Positions 16,395-24,305 of a stretch of DNA of 30,183 nucleotides are shown piece by piece. A program made the position numbers and the translations under genes. A model generated the notes under the pieces. That model worked only from the letters and a program-made list of their open reading frames with translations. It searched no databases and was not told where the DNA came from. The stretch's first letter is position 1, and every line of letters starts with the position of its first letter. This stretch comes from Alphaproteobacteria bacterium. Its GTDB lineage: Bacteria > Pseudomonadota > Alphaproteobacteria > Caulobacterales > Caulobacteraceae. The stretch spans positions 1-30,183 of the forward strand of contig JAGWSE010000161.1 of assembly GCA_028869395.1 (NCBI GenBank). Direction: 5' to 3'.

Positions 16395-18008
16395 ATGACG
16401 CTTAAGAAGCGCCTGCAGGTCGGGACAGCGAGCCTGATCTGCTTCGCCGCTGTTTCGACCGCCGCCCTGGCGGCCACGCCGCATGCGCTGTCTTCGGACG
16501 ACGCCGAGCATTACGTGGCCGCCTTCCAGGACGTCGATCGCGGCGATTTCATCGACGCCGAGATGCAGGCTTCGTCCGTCAAGGACAAGTCGCTGCTGGG
16601 CTACATCTCGTTCGGCCAGCTGATGCATCCCACGGCCCACAGGGCCGCCTTCGACGAGCTCGCCGGCTGGCTCGCCAAGTTCCGCGACCTGCCCGTGGCC
16701 GATCGCATCTTCGCGCTTGCCACCCGGCGCAAGCCCGCCGACGCCGCCGATCCGCCCCAGCCGTCGCTGATGATCGGCCCCGACGTCGACAGCCGCAGCG
16801 CGCCCACTTCCGCTAGCTCCGAGCGCGCGCAGATGGCCCGCGAAGCCTACTTCGCCGGCGACCTGCAGCGGGCCCTAGAGCTCGCGCCCCGCGCGGGCGA
16901 GCGGTTCATCGCCGGCCTCGCCGCCTATCGCCTCGGCCGCCTGGACCTCGCGGAGCGCTATTTCGCCGAGCTCGCCCGCGACCAGGGCCAGGATTCCTGG
17001 ACGCGCGCCTCGGGCGCGTTCTGGGCCGCCCGCTCGGCCGAGGCGCTCGGCCAGCCCGATCGCGCCAAGAGCTATCTGAGGGCGGCAGCCGAGTCGCCCA
17101 ACACCTTCTACGGCATGATCGCGGCGCGCCGGCTGAAGCTAGAGGATGCGGCTCCGCCCAGCATCGACAGCCTGATCCAGGCCTCCTACACCCTGCCCTC
17201 GCCGGAGGTGTCGGCCTTCGTGCGCGACAACCACCGAGCCCATCGCGCGGCGGCGCTGGCCCAGATCGGCCGCCTGCAGGAGTGTAGCGAGGAACTACGC
17301 GCCGGACTCGCGCTCGCCCATACCGACGAGGACCGCGCCCGCTGGACCATGCTCGCCGCCACCCTCGGCGTGCCGACGATCGAAACCTCCGCCGTCGCGG
17401 GCGAGCCCCGTATCGCCTCGATCTCCTCCTACCCGACGCCGGACCTCGAGCCGCTCAGCGGCTTCACCGTGGACAAGGCCCTGGTCTATGCGATCGTGCG
17501 CCAGGAGAGCGCCTTCAATCCGGGCGCGGTCTCGCCGAAGGGCGCGATCGGCCTCATGCAGCTCATGCCGGAATCCGCCGCGCGCACCGCCGGCGACGAC
17601 CGGCTGAAGAGGAACGCCAGTCCTCTTTTCGACGCGTCCTACAATCTCCGCATCGGACAGGACTACCTCACCTGGCTCATGCAGCACGGCATGGGCTACG
17701 ACCTGCTGCGGATCGTGGCGGCCTACAACGGTGGTCCGGGGCTGGTGACCAAGACGGCGCAGCAGCTCGGGCCCTCGGCCGACGATCTGCTGCTCATAGA
17801 GAGCATCCCCGCCTTCGAGACCCGCGCCTATGTGCAGAAGGTGATGGCCGGCTACTGGACCTATCGGCGTCTGTTCGGCGAAGGCACGCGCAGCCTGGAC
17901 GCCCTCGCCGGCGGCCCCGCTCAGGTGGACGCGCGCCTGGATCTACCCGATCCGATCGGCGCGCTTGCCGAGAACGCGGCGCAGGCGCCTCAGGTCGGGA
18001 TGCAGTAG
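16395..18008 (+). CDS. Soluble lytic murein transglycosylase
   Basis: This 537-aa protein cleaves peptidoglycan glycan strands to anhydro-muropeptides in the periplasm. It has a signal peptide (KKRLQVGTASLICFAAVSTAALA, residues 4-26). A long alpha-helical U/L-type superhelix of TPR-like hairpins (to about residue 340) follows, and then the SLT catalytic domain. The domain has the motifs AIVRQESAFNP with catalytic Glu371, GAIGLMQLMP, AAYNGGPG and ETRAYVQKV. It follows the glycosylase gene on the same strand. Its last 66 bp overlap the end of an opposite-strand gene, which is unusual. Confidence 0.95.
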   Translation: MTLKKRLQVGTASLICFAAVSTAALAATPHALSSDDAEHYVAAFQDVDRGDFIDAEMQASSVKDKSLLGYISFGQLMHPTAHRAAFDELAGWLAKFRDLPVADRIFALATRRKPADAADPPQPSLMIGPDVDSRSAPTSASSERAQMAREAYFAGDLQRALELAPRAGERFIAGLAAYRLGRLDLAERYFAELARDQGQDSWTRASGAFWAARSAEALGQPDRAKSYLRAAAESPNTFYGMIAARRLKLEDAAPPSIDSLIQASYTLPSPEVSAFVRDNHRAHRAAALAQIGRLQECSEELRAGLALAHTDEDRARWTMLAATLGVPTIETSAVAGEPRIASISSYPTPDLEPLSGFTVDKALVYAIVRQESAFNPGAVSPKGAIGLMQLMPESAARTAGDDRLKRNASPLFDASYNLRIGQDYLTWLMQHGMGYDLLRIVAAYNGGPGLVTKTAQQLGPSADDLLLIESIPAFETRAYVQKVMAGYWTYRRLFGEGTRSLDALAGGPAQVDARLDLPDPIGALAENAAQAPQVGMQ

Positions 18009-18389
18009 CGCCCGGGCTTTCTCCCGCCCGATCAGCACCGCGTAGGGGGCGGCCCGCAGAAAGCCCCCACCCTCGCCCTTCACAACGGCTTCTCCCCCGC
18101 CGGCGCGGAGATGACCGCCGAGCTCCACCGTCCATCCACCGCGGGGCCGGAAATCTGTCCGCAGCACCAGCAGCCGGTCCGACTTCGAGACACCGATCGC
18201 CCCGCGGAGCGTCCCGGCCAAGTTCGCGCCCGTCTCCTCGCGCAGGATCTTGAGCAGCTCCGCGGGCCCGCCGCCTGCGATCAGCACCTCGCGGACGAGA
18301 CCGTCCACGGCCGCGCCCGTGAGCGCCGCCAGCAGCTGCGTGAGCCGCTCGCCTTCGTCTTCGGCCGCGTCAACGATCACCGACAGCAT
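17943..18389 (-). CDS. Degenerate GT2-like (glycosyltransferase fold) mini-protein
   Basis: This 148-aa protein opens MLSVIVDAAEDEGERLTQLLAAL and continues VREVLIAGGGPAELLKIL, then SDRLLVLRTDF. The spacing copies the first half of family 2 glycosyltransferases (SVIVPTLNE..., ...EVIVVDGGSxDxT, ...LLFLHAD). However, the catalytic DGGS and LHAD acidic residues are replaced, so it is probably not an active transferase. A longer TTG start at 18425 is possible; the ATG at 18389 is preferred because it begins at the conserved strand. The last 66 bp overlap the lytic transglycosylase gene tail to tail. Its upstream region is shared with the divergent radical SAM gene and its LexA box. Function is unknown. 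Confidence 0.65.
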   Translation of the reverse strand: MLSVIVDAAEDEGERLTQLLAALTGAAVDGLVREVLIAGGGPAELLKILREETGANLAGTLRGAIGVSKSDRLLVLRTDFRPRGGWTVELGGHLRAGGGEAVVKGEGGGFLRAAPYAVLIGREKARALLHPDLRRLRRVLGKRADRIG

Positions 18390-18429
18390 GGCCGCGACCT
18401 GCCCGGGCGATCCCCGGTCCGTCAACTGA

Positions 18430-18444
18430 GTTCTTGTTTCGTTC
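18430..18444 (+). promoter_or_regulatory. Candidate LexA (SOS) operator
   Basis: The sequence is GTTC (18430-18433), seven bases TTGTTTC, then GTTC (18441-18444). This matches the alphaproteobacterial LexA box GTTC-N7-GTTC exactly. It lies 24 bp before the GTG start of the radical SAM gene and 40 bp before the divergent GT2-like ATG, in the place expected for repression of a promoter. In a GC-rich genome, two exact half-sites at this spacing in a short intergenic gap are unlikely by chance, though one isolated match is not proof. Confidence 0.6.
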
Positions 18445-18468
18445 CCGCCGAAAGGCTAGCCTGCCCGC

Positions 18469-19545
18469 GTGACGACCTTCACCCAGCAGCTCAGGGGCCG
18501 CGGCGCCCGCTCCAACCGCACCGGCCGTTACGAGGCGGAGGTGCGCGAGACCTTCGACGACGGCTGGACGCCCGAAGACGAGACTGTCCAGGCCATCAGG
18601 ACCACCGTCTCGCCCGAGAAGGCCAAGGTGATCATCACGCATAACGACAGCCCCGACGTCGGCTTCTCCGCCTCGATCAATCCCTACCGGGGCTGCGAGC
18701 ACGGCTGCATTTACTGTTACGCCCGCCCCGCCCACGCCTACATGGGCCTTTCACCCGGCCTCGACTTCGAATCCAAGCTGTTCTTCAAGCCCGAGGCGGG
18801 TCGCCTTCTAGAGCGGGAGCTCAGCAATCCCCGCTACATCCCTGAAATCATTCATATCGGTGGCAACACAGACCCTTATCAGCCGCAGGAGCGGACGCTC
18901 CGCGTCACCCGCGGGGTGATCGAGGTGCTGGAGCGCTTCAACCATCCGTTCTCGGTGATCACCAAGTCGGCGCTGATCGCGCGAGACATCGACGTGCTGG
19001 CGGCCATGTCGGAGAAGGGCCTGGTCCGCGTGGCGATTTCGATCACCACCCTCGACCGACGGCTCGCACGCTCCATGGAGCCCCGCGCCGCCACGCCGGA
19101 GCGCCGGCTGGAGGCGGTGAAGCGGCTCTCCGACGCCGGCGTTCCGGTCATCGTCATGTTCGCCCCCTGCATCCCGGGCCTGAACGATCACGAGATGGAG
19201 CAGGTTCTGGAACGCGCGGCCGAAGCCGGCGCGAAGGGCGCAGGCTACGTGGCGCTCCGCCTGCCGCTGGAAATCAAGGACCTCTTCCAGGAGTGGCTCT
19301 CGACCGACCACCCCGATCGGGCCGCCCGCGTGATGTCGCTCGTGCGGCAGATCCGCGGCGGCAAGGACTACGACAGCCAGTGGGGCAAGCGCATGAAGGG
19401 CGAGGGCCCCATCGCCGCCCTGATGTCGCGCCGCTTCGCCACCGCCAAGCGGCGCTACGGCCTCGACCAGCCGCTTTCGCCGCTCGACCTCACCCAGTTC
19501 CGCATTCCGCCCAAGGCGGGCGACCAACTCGGGCTGTTCGGCTGA
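18469..19545 (+). CDS. PA0069-family radical SAM protein (spore photoproduct lyase-related)
   Basis: This 358-aa radical S-adenosylmethionine protein carries the cluster motif YRGCEHGCIYCYARP with Cys76, Cys80 and Cys83 in CxxxCxxC spacing. IGGNTDPYQPQE and the later FAPCIPGLNDHEMEQVL are typical of the PA0069/SplB-related group. The C-terminus is Arg-rich and ends PPKAGDQLGLFG. The exact reaction of this family is not established; relatives include spore photoproduct lyase, which repairs thymine dimers. The GTG start at 18469 gives the usual N-terminal RGRGARSNRTGRYE. A LexA-box match just upstream suggests DNA-damage induction, which would fit a repair role; this is inference. Confidence 0.93.
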   Translation: MTTFTQQLRGRGARSNRTGRYEAEVRETFDDGWTPEDETVQAIRTTVSPEKAKVIITHNDSPDVGFSASINPYRGCEHGCIYCYARPAHAYMGLSPGLDFESKLFFKPEAGRLLERELSNPRYIPEIIHIGGNTDPYQPQERTLRVTRGVIEVLERFNHPFSVITKSALIARDIDVLAAMSEKGLVRVAISITTLDRRLARSMEPRAATPERRLEAVKRLSDAGVPVIVMFAPCIPGLNDHEMEQVLERAAEAGAKGAGYVALRLPLEIKDLFQEWLSTDHPDRAARVMSLVRQIRGGKDYDSQWGKRMKGEGPIAALMSRRFATAKRRYGLDQPLSPLDLTQFRIPPKAGDQLGLFG

Positions 19546-19555
19546 GACCGCCCCG

Positions 19556-20833
19556 CTACCGCTCGAAAACGCCCACGAGTTCGATGTGCGGCGACCACAG
19601 GAACTGGTCCACGGGCAGCACGCGGGCCAGGCGGAAGCCGGCGTCGACCAGGGTCCGCGCGTCGCGCGCGAAGGTCGCGGGATTACAGGAGACGCCGATG
19701 ACGCGCGCCACGGCCGAGCGGGCGAGTTCGGAGGCCTGTTCCGCCGCCCCCGCGCGCGGCGGATCGAACACCGCCACATCCATCCGCTTCAGCTCTTCCG
19801 CAAGAACCGGGCGACGGACGAGGTCCCGGGCCTCGGCGGTCACGCCCTTCAGGCCGGCAGCGGTGGCGACCCCGGCGGCGAGCGCACGAACCGCCTCCGC
19901 GGAGAAGTCGGCGGCATGGACCGGCGCGATCTCGGCCAAGCGGAAGCTGAATGTGCCCACGCCGCAGTAGAGATCGGCGATGCGACCGGCGCCCGCGGCG
20001 GCCTCGCCGACGAAGTGCGCCATGGCGGCCTCCGCCTCCCGCGTCGCTTGCAGGAACACCCCCGGCGGCAGCGCAACGGTGGCGCGGCCCAGCCGGACGA
20101 TGGGCTGGCGCGCCAGATAGGCCACCTCGCCGTCGAGTGTCACGCGCGCCAGGTCCGCGGCGGCGGCCCGCTCGGCGATCTGCAGGCGGGCGTCGCCGGA
20201 GAGCCCGCCGGATTTCCGCTCGACCCCTGAGATATCGATGTCGAGGCCGGTGTCGGTCGCGGTCACGTGCAGCGTGGGCGCGGACTTGGGATGCTCGAAC
20301 AGCGGCGCCGCCAGCCGCTTCAGCGCGGGAATCGCCGCCTGCAGCTTCGGCTCGGAGATCGGGCAGACCGCGATATCGACCAGATCCCACGACTTGCGCG
20401 CCTTGTAGCCAAGCCGAGCCGCCTCGGCCGTGCCCTTGCGGGCATGCAGCGCCAGCCGGCGTCGCGTCGCCGGGCGGGCGGCGAACGGCGCCAGGACCTC
20501 GGTCTCGATCCTCTGGCGCGCCAGCGTGGCCACGAGCCGCTCCACCTTCCAGACCAGATAGGGCGCGTGCGCCCAGTGCTGCAGCGCGCAGCCGCCGCAG
20601 GCGAAGAAGTGCGGGCATGGCGGCTCGACCCGTTCCGCGCTCGGCCTCAGCACCTCCACCAGGCTCCGCCGCTCACCTGCGCCCTTGGCCACCACCCGCT
20701 CGCCCGGCAAGGTGAACGCGACGAAGACAGGTCCCTCGGCCACCCCGTCGCCCTCGCCGCCCATGGCGGTGATCGTAAGCTCGACCGGAGGGCCGGCCGG
20801 CGGCGGGGGACGGTGGCGTCGCATCCCGCCCAT
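19556..20833 (-). CDS. Class I SAM-dependent RNA (uracil-C5) methyltransferase, RlmD/RumA-like
   Basis: This 425-aa protein methylates C5 of a uridine in RNA, most likely 23S rRNA (RlmC/RlmD group); TrmA-type tRNA activity cannot be excluded. An N-terminal TRAM-like segment (LTITAMGGEGDGVAEGPVFVAF) comes first. The four 4Fe-4S cysteines are Cys73, Cys79 and Cys82 (CPHFFACGGC) and Cys157. The SAM motif is DLYCGVGTFSFRLAE, and DPPRAG is followed by the catalytic-cysteine motif GVSCNPATFARD. A second start three codons in (MRRHRP) is equally possible. It converges with the radical SAM gene, separated by 10 bp, and is divergent from the glycine-zipper gene. Confidence 0.9.
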   Translation of the reverse strand: MGGMRRHRPPPPAGPPVELTITAMGGEGDGVAEGPVFVAFTLPGERVVAKGAGERRSLVEVLRPSAERVEPPCPHFFACGGCALQHWAHAPYLVWKVERLVATLARQRIETEVLAPFAARPATRRRLALHARKGTAEAARLGYKARKSWDLVDIAVCPISEPKLQAAIPALKRLAAPLFEHPKSAPTLHVTATDTGLDIDISGVERKSGGLSGDARLQIAERAAAADLARVTLDGEVAYLARQPIVRLGRATVALPPGVFLQATREAEAAMAHFVGEAAAGAGRIADLYCGVGTFSFRLAEIAPVHAADFSAEAVRALAAGVATAAGLKGVTAEARDLVRRPVLAEELKRMDVAVFDPPRAGAAEQASELARSAVARVIGVSCNPATFARDARTLVDAGFRLARVLPVDQFLWSPHIELVGVFER

Positions 20834-20978
20834 TTGCCGCAGCGTCGCGCCCTCGCCTAGCCGGTAGATGAACGAAGATGAACGGTCCGCTCAACGCGCG
20901 TTCAGACAACCGAGGTCATTGTCGTCAGCAAAGGCGGCGCAAGCCGCCGCATCGGGATTCGAGAGAGAGGGGATATCC

Positions 20979-21596
20979 ATGAAGCTTTCGAGCTTCGCGA
21001 AGGGTCTGGTCGCCACCGCCGCCGGCGCGATGACCCTGGCGTACGCAGGCGCCGCCGCCCAGGCCCAGCCCTACGGTCAGTACGGCGCGGCTCCGCCGCC
21101 TCCGCCAGGGTACGGCTATGCGACCTGCCGCCAGGAAGCCAACAGCCGCGGGCTGCTCGGCGCTCTGGTCGGCGGCGGCCTGGGCGCCGTCGTCGGCAGC
21201 CACATGGCGGCCAACCACCACCGCTCCGACGGCGGGCTGGTCGGCGCGGGCGTCGGCGCCCTTCTGGGCGCCGGCGTGGGCCACTCATCGGCGAACTGCG
21301 CGCCGAACGGCTATGCGCCTCCGCCCCCGCCACCCGAGGCCTATGCGCCACCGCCGCCCGTTGAGTACGCGCCACCCCCGCCGCCGCCGGAGGCCTACGA
21401 GGGCGCCTACGACGACGGGCCGCCGCGCTGGGCCTATGGCCGCCATGGCCGCCGCTTCCGGGTTGCGGAATCGCAGGTCGGACCGGACGGCTGCACGGTC
21501 GCGGAAAGTCCGGTCTACCTGCCCGACGGCCGGGTCCAGAAGCGCTTCGTGCGCGTCTGCCTCGACGCCTACGGCCGCTACCAGGTCGTGAACTGA
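20979..21596 (+). CDS. Secreted glycine-zipper protein with proline-rich repeats
   Basis: This 205-aa protein has a signal peptide (KLSSFAKGLVATAAGAMTLAYAGAAAQA). After a conserved Cys (YATCRQEA) comes a glycine-zipper membrane hairpin (GLLGALVGGGLGAVVGSHMAA and GGLVGAGVGALLGAGVGH). Next are imperfect proline-rich repeats of the PPPPPPEAY / PPPPVEY type. The C-terminal domain is small, carries two Cys and ends RVCLDAYGRYQVV. Such proteins sit at the outer membrane or periplasm; their function is mostly unknown. The frame is open further upstream to 20868, but the ATG at 20979 is chosen because GAGAGAGAGGGG lies directly before it and the signal peptide starts there. A strong terminator follows. 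Confidence 0.85.
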   Translation: MKLSSFAKGLVATAAGAMTLAYAGAAAQAQPYGQYGAAPPPPPGYGYATCRQEANSRGLLGALVGGGLGAVVGSHMAANHHRSDGGLVGAGVGALLGAGVGHSSANCAPNGYAPPPPPPEAYAPPPPVEYAPPPPPPEAYEGAYDDGPPRWAYGRHGRRFRVAESQVGPDGCTVAESPVYLPDGRVQKRFVRVCLDAYGRYQVVN

Positions 21597-21623
21597 CGAT
21601 CAGCTTCAGTCGAGCACGCCTCA

Positions 21624-21658
21624 AGCGCCGCCCGGGATCCGGGCGGCGCTATCTTTTT
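21624..21658 (+). terminator. Rho-independent terminator of the glycine-zipper gene
   Basis: A 12-bp perfect GC stem (arms 21624-21635 and 21639-21650, 3-nt loop GAT) is followed directly by ATCTTTTT. This is the clearest intrinsic terminator in the window. Its tail overlaps the stop end of the converging tlyA gene (21649). Confidence 0.85.
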
Positions 21659-22377
21659 GCCCACAGCAGCACCTCGCGGTTGCCGTCGCCGCCGGCGATC
21701 GGGCTGGGCGCCGTCGCTTCGACGCTCCAGCCCGCCGCCTCCAGGAACGCGCGCACGCCGGCCACGGCCTCGGCGCGGGCCGCCTCGTCCTTCACCACGC
21801 CGCCCTTCCCGACCCGTTCGGGGCCGAGTTCGAACTGCGGCTTCACGAGTGCGACGAGCTCGGCGTCCGGCGCGGCGAGCGAAAGCGCCGTCGGCAGCGC
21901 CTTCGCCAGGCCGATGAAGCTCACGTCGGTGACGATCAAGCCGGGCGCCTCGGGGATCAGGTCCCGCGTCAGCGACCTGGCGTCCACCCCTTCTAGGCTG
22001 ACGACCCTCGGGTCGCCGGCCAGCCGGACATGCAGCTGATCGCGTCCCACGTCGACGGCGTAGACGCGCGCGGCCCCACGGGTCAAGGCCACCTCGGTGA
22101 ACCCGCCCGTCGAGGCGCCCACGTCCAGCACCACGCGACCGGCGACCTCGATCGGCCAGGCCTCGAGCGCATGGAGAAGCTTCAGCCCACCGCGCCCGAC
22201 CCACGGATGTGCGGCCGCCGCGACAATCTCTGCGCTTTCGTCCAGGGCTTCGGACGGCTTGGCGACCGGCCGGCCGTCGGCGGTCACATTCCCCGCATCG
22301 ATGGCGGCGCGGGCCTTGGCGCGGCTTTCGAAGAAGCCGCGCTCGACCAGCAGGACGTCGGCGCGCTTGTGGCCCAC
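21649..22377 (-). CDS. tlyA: TlyA-family rRNA methyltransferase (S4 plus FtsJ domains)
   Basis: TlyA proteins 2'-O-methylate cytidines in 16S and 23S rRNA; some relatives were called hemolysins. The 242-aa length is typical. Residues 5-60 form an S4 RNA-binding domain (RADVLLVERGFFESRAKARAAIDAG). The FtsJ-like methyltransferase follows, with the SAM loop VVLDVGASTGGFTEVAL, then AVDVGRDQLH, VTDVSFIGL and the lysine motif LVKPQFELG. The GTG start at 22377 is 10 bp after the acyl-CoA synthetase stop, so the two are probably co-transcribed. Confidence 0.93.
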   Translation of the reverse strand: MGHKRADVLLVERGFFESRAKARAAIDAGNVTADGRPVAKPSEALDESAEIVAAAAHPWVGRGGLKLLHALEAWPIEVAGRVVLDVGASTGGFTEVALTRGAARVYAVDVGRDQLHVRLAGDPRVVSLEGVDARSLTRDLIPEAPGLIVTDVSFIGLAKALPTALSLAAPDAELVALVKPQFELGPERVGKGGVVKDEAARAEAVAGVRAFLEAAGWSVEATAPSPIAGGDGNREVLLWAKR

Positions 22378-22387
22378 CCGCGCCCCG

Positions 22388-24148
22388 TCAGGCGGCCTGC
22401 TCTTCGAGGAACAGCTTCTTGAGCTCGTTCTTGAGGATCTTGCCGTTCGGGTTCCGCGGCAGGGTCTCGTGCTTGATGATCACCTTGACCGGCACCTTGA
22501 ACGCGGCGAGCCGCTCGGCCACGAAGGTCCGCAGCTCCTCCTCGCTCGCCTCCGATCCCGGCTTCAGGGTCACCACGGCGGCCGGCTCCTCGCCCAGCGT
22601 CCGGTGCGGGATACCGACGATGGCGGCGTCCATCACGGCGGGATGATCGTAGAGGACGTTCTCCACCTCGACGCAGTAGATGTTCTCGCCGCCCCGGATC
22701 AGCATGTCCTTGGCCCGGTCGATGATGAAGCAGAAGCCGTCTTCGTCGACACGGGCGAGGTCCCCCGTACGGACCCAGCCCTCGACGTAGGTCTGGGCGG
22801 TGGCCTCGGGCTTGTTCCAGTAGCCCTTGCAGTTCATCGGCCCGAACGACCACAGCTCGCCCACCTGGCCGGGCGGCAGGATCGTCCTGCCATCTTCCGG
22901 ATCGCGGATCTCCAGCTTGGCGACGGCGGCGGCCGGGCCGCAGCTGTCGGGCCGGTTCACGTAGTCCTCGGCGCCGTTGGAGGTTACCGTGGCGCAGGTC
23001 TCGGTCATGCCCCAGCCCTGGCCGGGCTGCGATTTCGGGAACGTCTCGCGCAGACGCCGGACGAGCTCGGGCGCCGAAGGGGCGCCGCCGTAGGCCACGC
23101 TTTCCAGCGAGGAGAGATCATAGTTCTGCCGGGCCGGATGCTCGATCAGCTGCCAGGCGATGGTCGGCACCCCGCCCGCCGCCTGGATCTTCTCGCGCTC
23201 GATCAGTTCGAAGGCGCGGATGGGGTCCCACTTGTACATCATGACCAGCTTCGCGCCGCCGAACAGCGACGGGTTGAGGATCGCCATCAAGCCGGTCACG
23301 TGGAAGAACGGCACCGAGATCAGGGACGACCGCTGCGGAGCGTCGGGATCCAGCGACGGCGGCGCCTCGCCCTTGCGCAGGAAGCTGCGCGCGCCCGCGG
23401 CGGCGCCTGTCAACACGGCGGTGTTGACGGCGCGATTGGTGGCGAGCGCGCCCTTGGGCCTGCCCGTCGTGCCGGAGGTGTAGCAGATGGTGGCGTCGTC
23501 CTCCGGGCCGATTTCCGCCGGCGGCAGCGCGGCGTCCGGCAGGTGCTTCCAGTCGTTCGGCGCCCCGATCACGCTCTCCAGCTTGGTGACCAGCGGATGC
23601 GCGATCTCCTCGGCCTGGTCGCGCGAGACGTAGACGCGCACGAGCTCGGGGCAGTTGTGCAGATGTTCGGTCAGACGCTCGTAACGCTCGGCGTCGACGA
23701 CGGCGATCTTCGCGCCGGAATCCGTCAGGCCGTACTCCAGCTCAGGGCCGGTCCACCAGGCGTTCAGCGGCGTCACGATCGCCCCGAGCGAGGCGGCCGC
23801 GTAGAAGGCAACCGCCCATTCCGGCACGTTGCGCATGATCACCGCGACGCGATCGCCTTTGACGACGCCCTCGTCGGCCATGGCGTTCGCGAGCCGGGCG
23901 ACGGCGCGGAAGAACGCCTCGTAGGACACCCGCTCGTCCTCATAGACGAGGAAGACCTTCTCCCCGTGGGCGCGGGAGGCCTCGACGACGGCGCGCAAGC
24001 TGGGCGGCGCGTTTTTCCAGACCTTCATCGGCACGCCGCGGATGACAATCTCTTCCGTCTCCAGCGGGCTGCCCGGCTGGGTCAGAAGCGCATGGGCCTG
24101 GTCGATGGACATGGCGGGCCAGCCGGGCGGAAGGGCGGGCTCGGGCAT
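22388..24148 (-). CDS. Fatty-acyl-CoA synthetase / AMP-dependent ligase
   Basis: This 586-aa class I adenylate-forming enzyme activates a carboxylic acid as acyl-AMP and transfers it to CoA. The AMP-binding loop ICYTSGTTGRPKGALATN lies at about residues 217-234. GWGMTETCATV and then WVRTGDLARVDEDGFCFIIDRAKDMLIRGGENIY follow, and the C-terminal lid with the conserved Lys (PRNPNGKILK) is present. The exact chain length of the substrate is unknown; the long N-terminus is consistent with long-chain or aromatic acids. The start at 24148 is chosen over an upstream in-frame start because AGGAGA lies about 7 bases before it. Confidence 0.92.
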   Translation of the reverse strand: MPEPALPPGWPAMSIDQAHALLTQPGSPLETEEIVIRGVPMKVWKNAPPSLRAVVEASRAHGEKVFLVYEDERVSYEAFFRAVARLANAMADEGVVKGDRVAVIMRNVPEWAVAFYAAASLGAIVTPLNAWWTGPELEYGLTDSGAKIAVVDAERYERLTEHLHNCPELVRVYVSRDQAEEIAHPLVTKLESVIGAPNDWKHLPDAALPPAEIGPEDDATICYTSGTTGRPKGALATNRAVNTAVLTGAAAGARSFLRKGEAPPSLDPDAPQRSSLISVPFFHVTGLMAILNPSLFGGAKLVMMYKWDPIRAFELIEREKIQAAGGVPTIAWQLIEHPARQNYDLSSLESVAYGGAPSAPELVRRLRETFPKSQPGQGWGMTETCATVTSNGAEDYVNRPDSCGPAAAVAKLEIRDPEDGRTILPPGQVGELWSFGPMNCKGYWNKPEATAQTYVEGWVRTGDLARVDEDGFCFIIDRAKDMLIRGGENIYCVEVENVLYDHPAVMDAAIVGIPHRTLGEEPAAVVTLKPGSEASEEELRTFVAERLAAFKVPVKVIIKHETLPRNPNGKILKNELKKLFLEEQAA

Positions 24149-24263
24149 GGGGCGTTCTCCTGTACTCGCGCGCAGGGTCTGGCGCCTGCGCCGCTCGTAA
24201 GTGAACAACCATAACCCAGGGGCGGACGCAAACGGCCGTTTGAAGGCGTCGACATGCGTCCGC

Positions 24264-24298
24264 GCCCTTCGGGTCACCTCCCCCTCAGCGGGGGAGGA
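24264..24298. repeat. REP-like double hairpin element next to the S10 peptidase stop
   Basis: An 8-bp stem CCTCCCCC / GGGGGAGG with loop TCAGC (24277-24297) sits beside a small CCC-TTC-GGG hairpin (24265-24273). This arrangement resembles short dispersed repeats that I recall as common in intergenic regions of Caulobacterales and related genomes. It starts 8 bp downstream of the S10 peptidase stop on the minus strand and may also act as a terminator; no T-tract is seen. Confidence 0.5.
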
Positions 24299-24305
24299 TT
24301 TCGCG

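Noticed and set aside
20867..20887. ATGAACG repeated 10 bp apart, resembling a LexA-type GAAC pair
   Set aside because: The half-site spacing is 6, not 7, and it overlaps the alternative start of the glycine-zipper gene.
21306..21405. Proline-rich CCGCC repeats as a CRISPR or tandem-repeat locus
   Set aside because: They are in-frame codons for the PPPPP-EAY repeats of the glycine-zipper protein, without regular spacers.
22097..24214. 705-codon plus-strand open frame
   Set aside because: Opposite the acyl-CoA synthetase and tlyA genes, which have complete motifs; composition is that of an antisense shadow.
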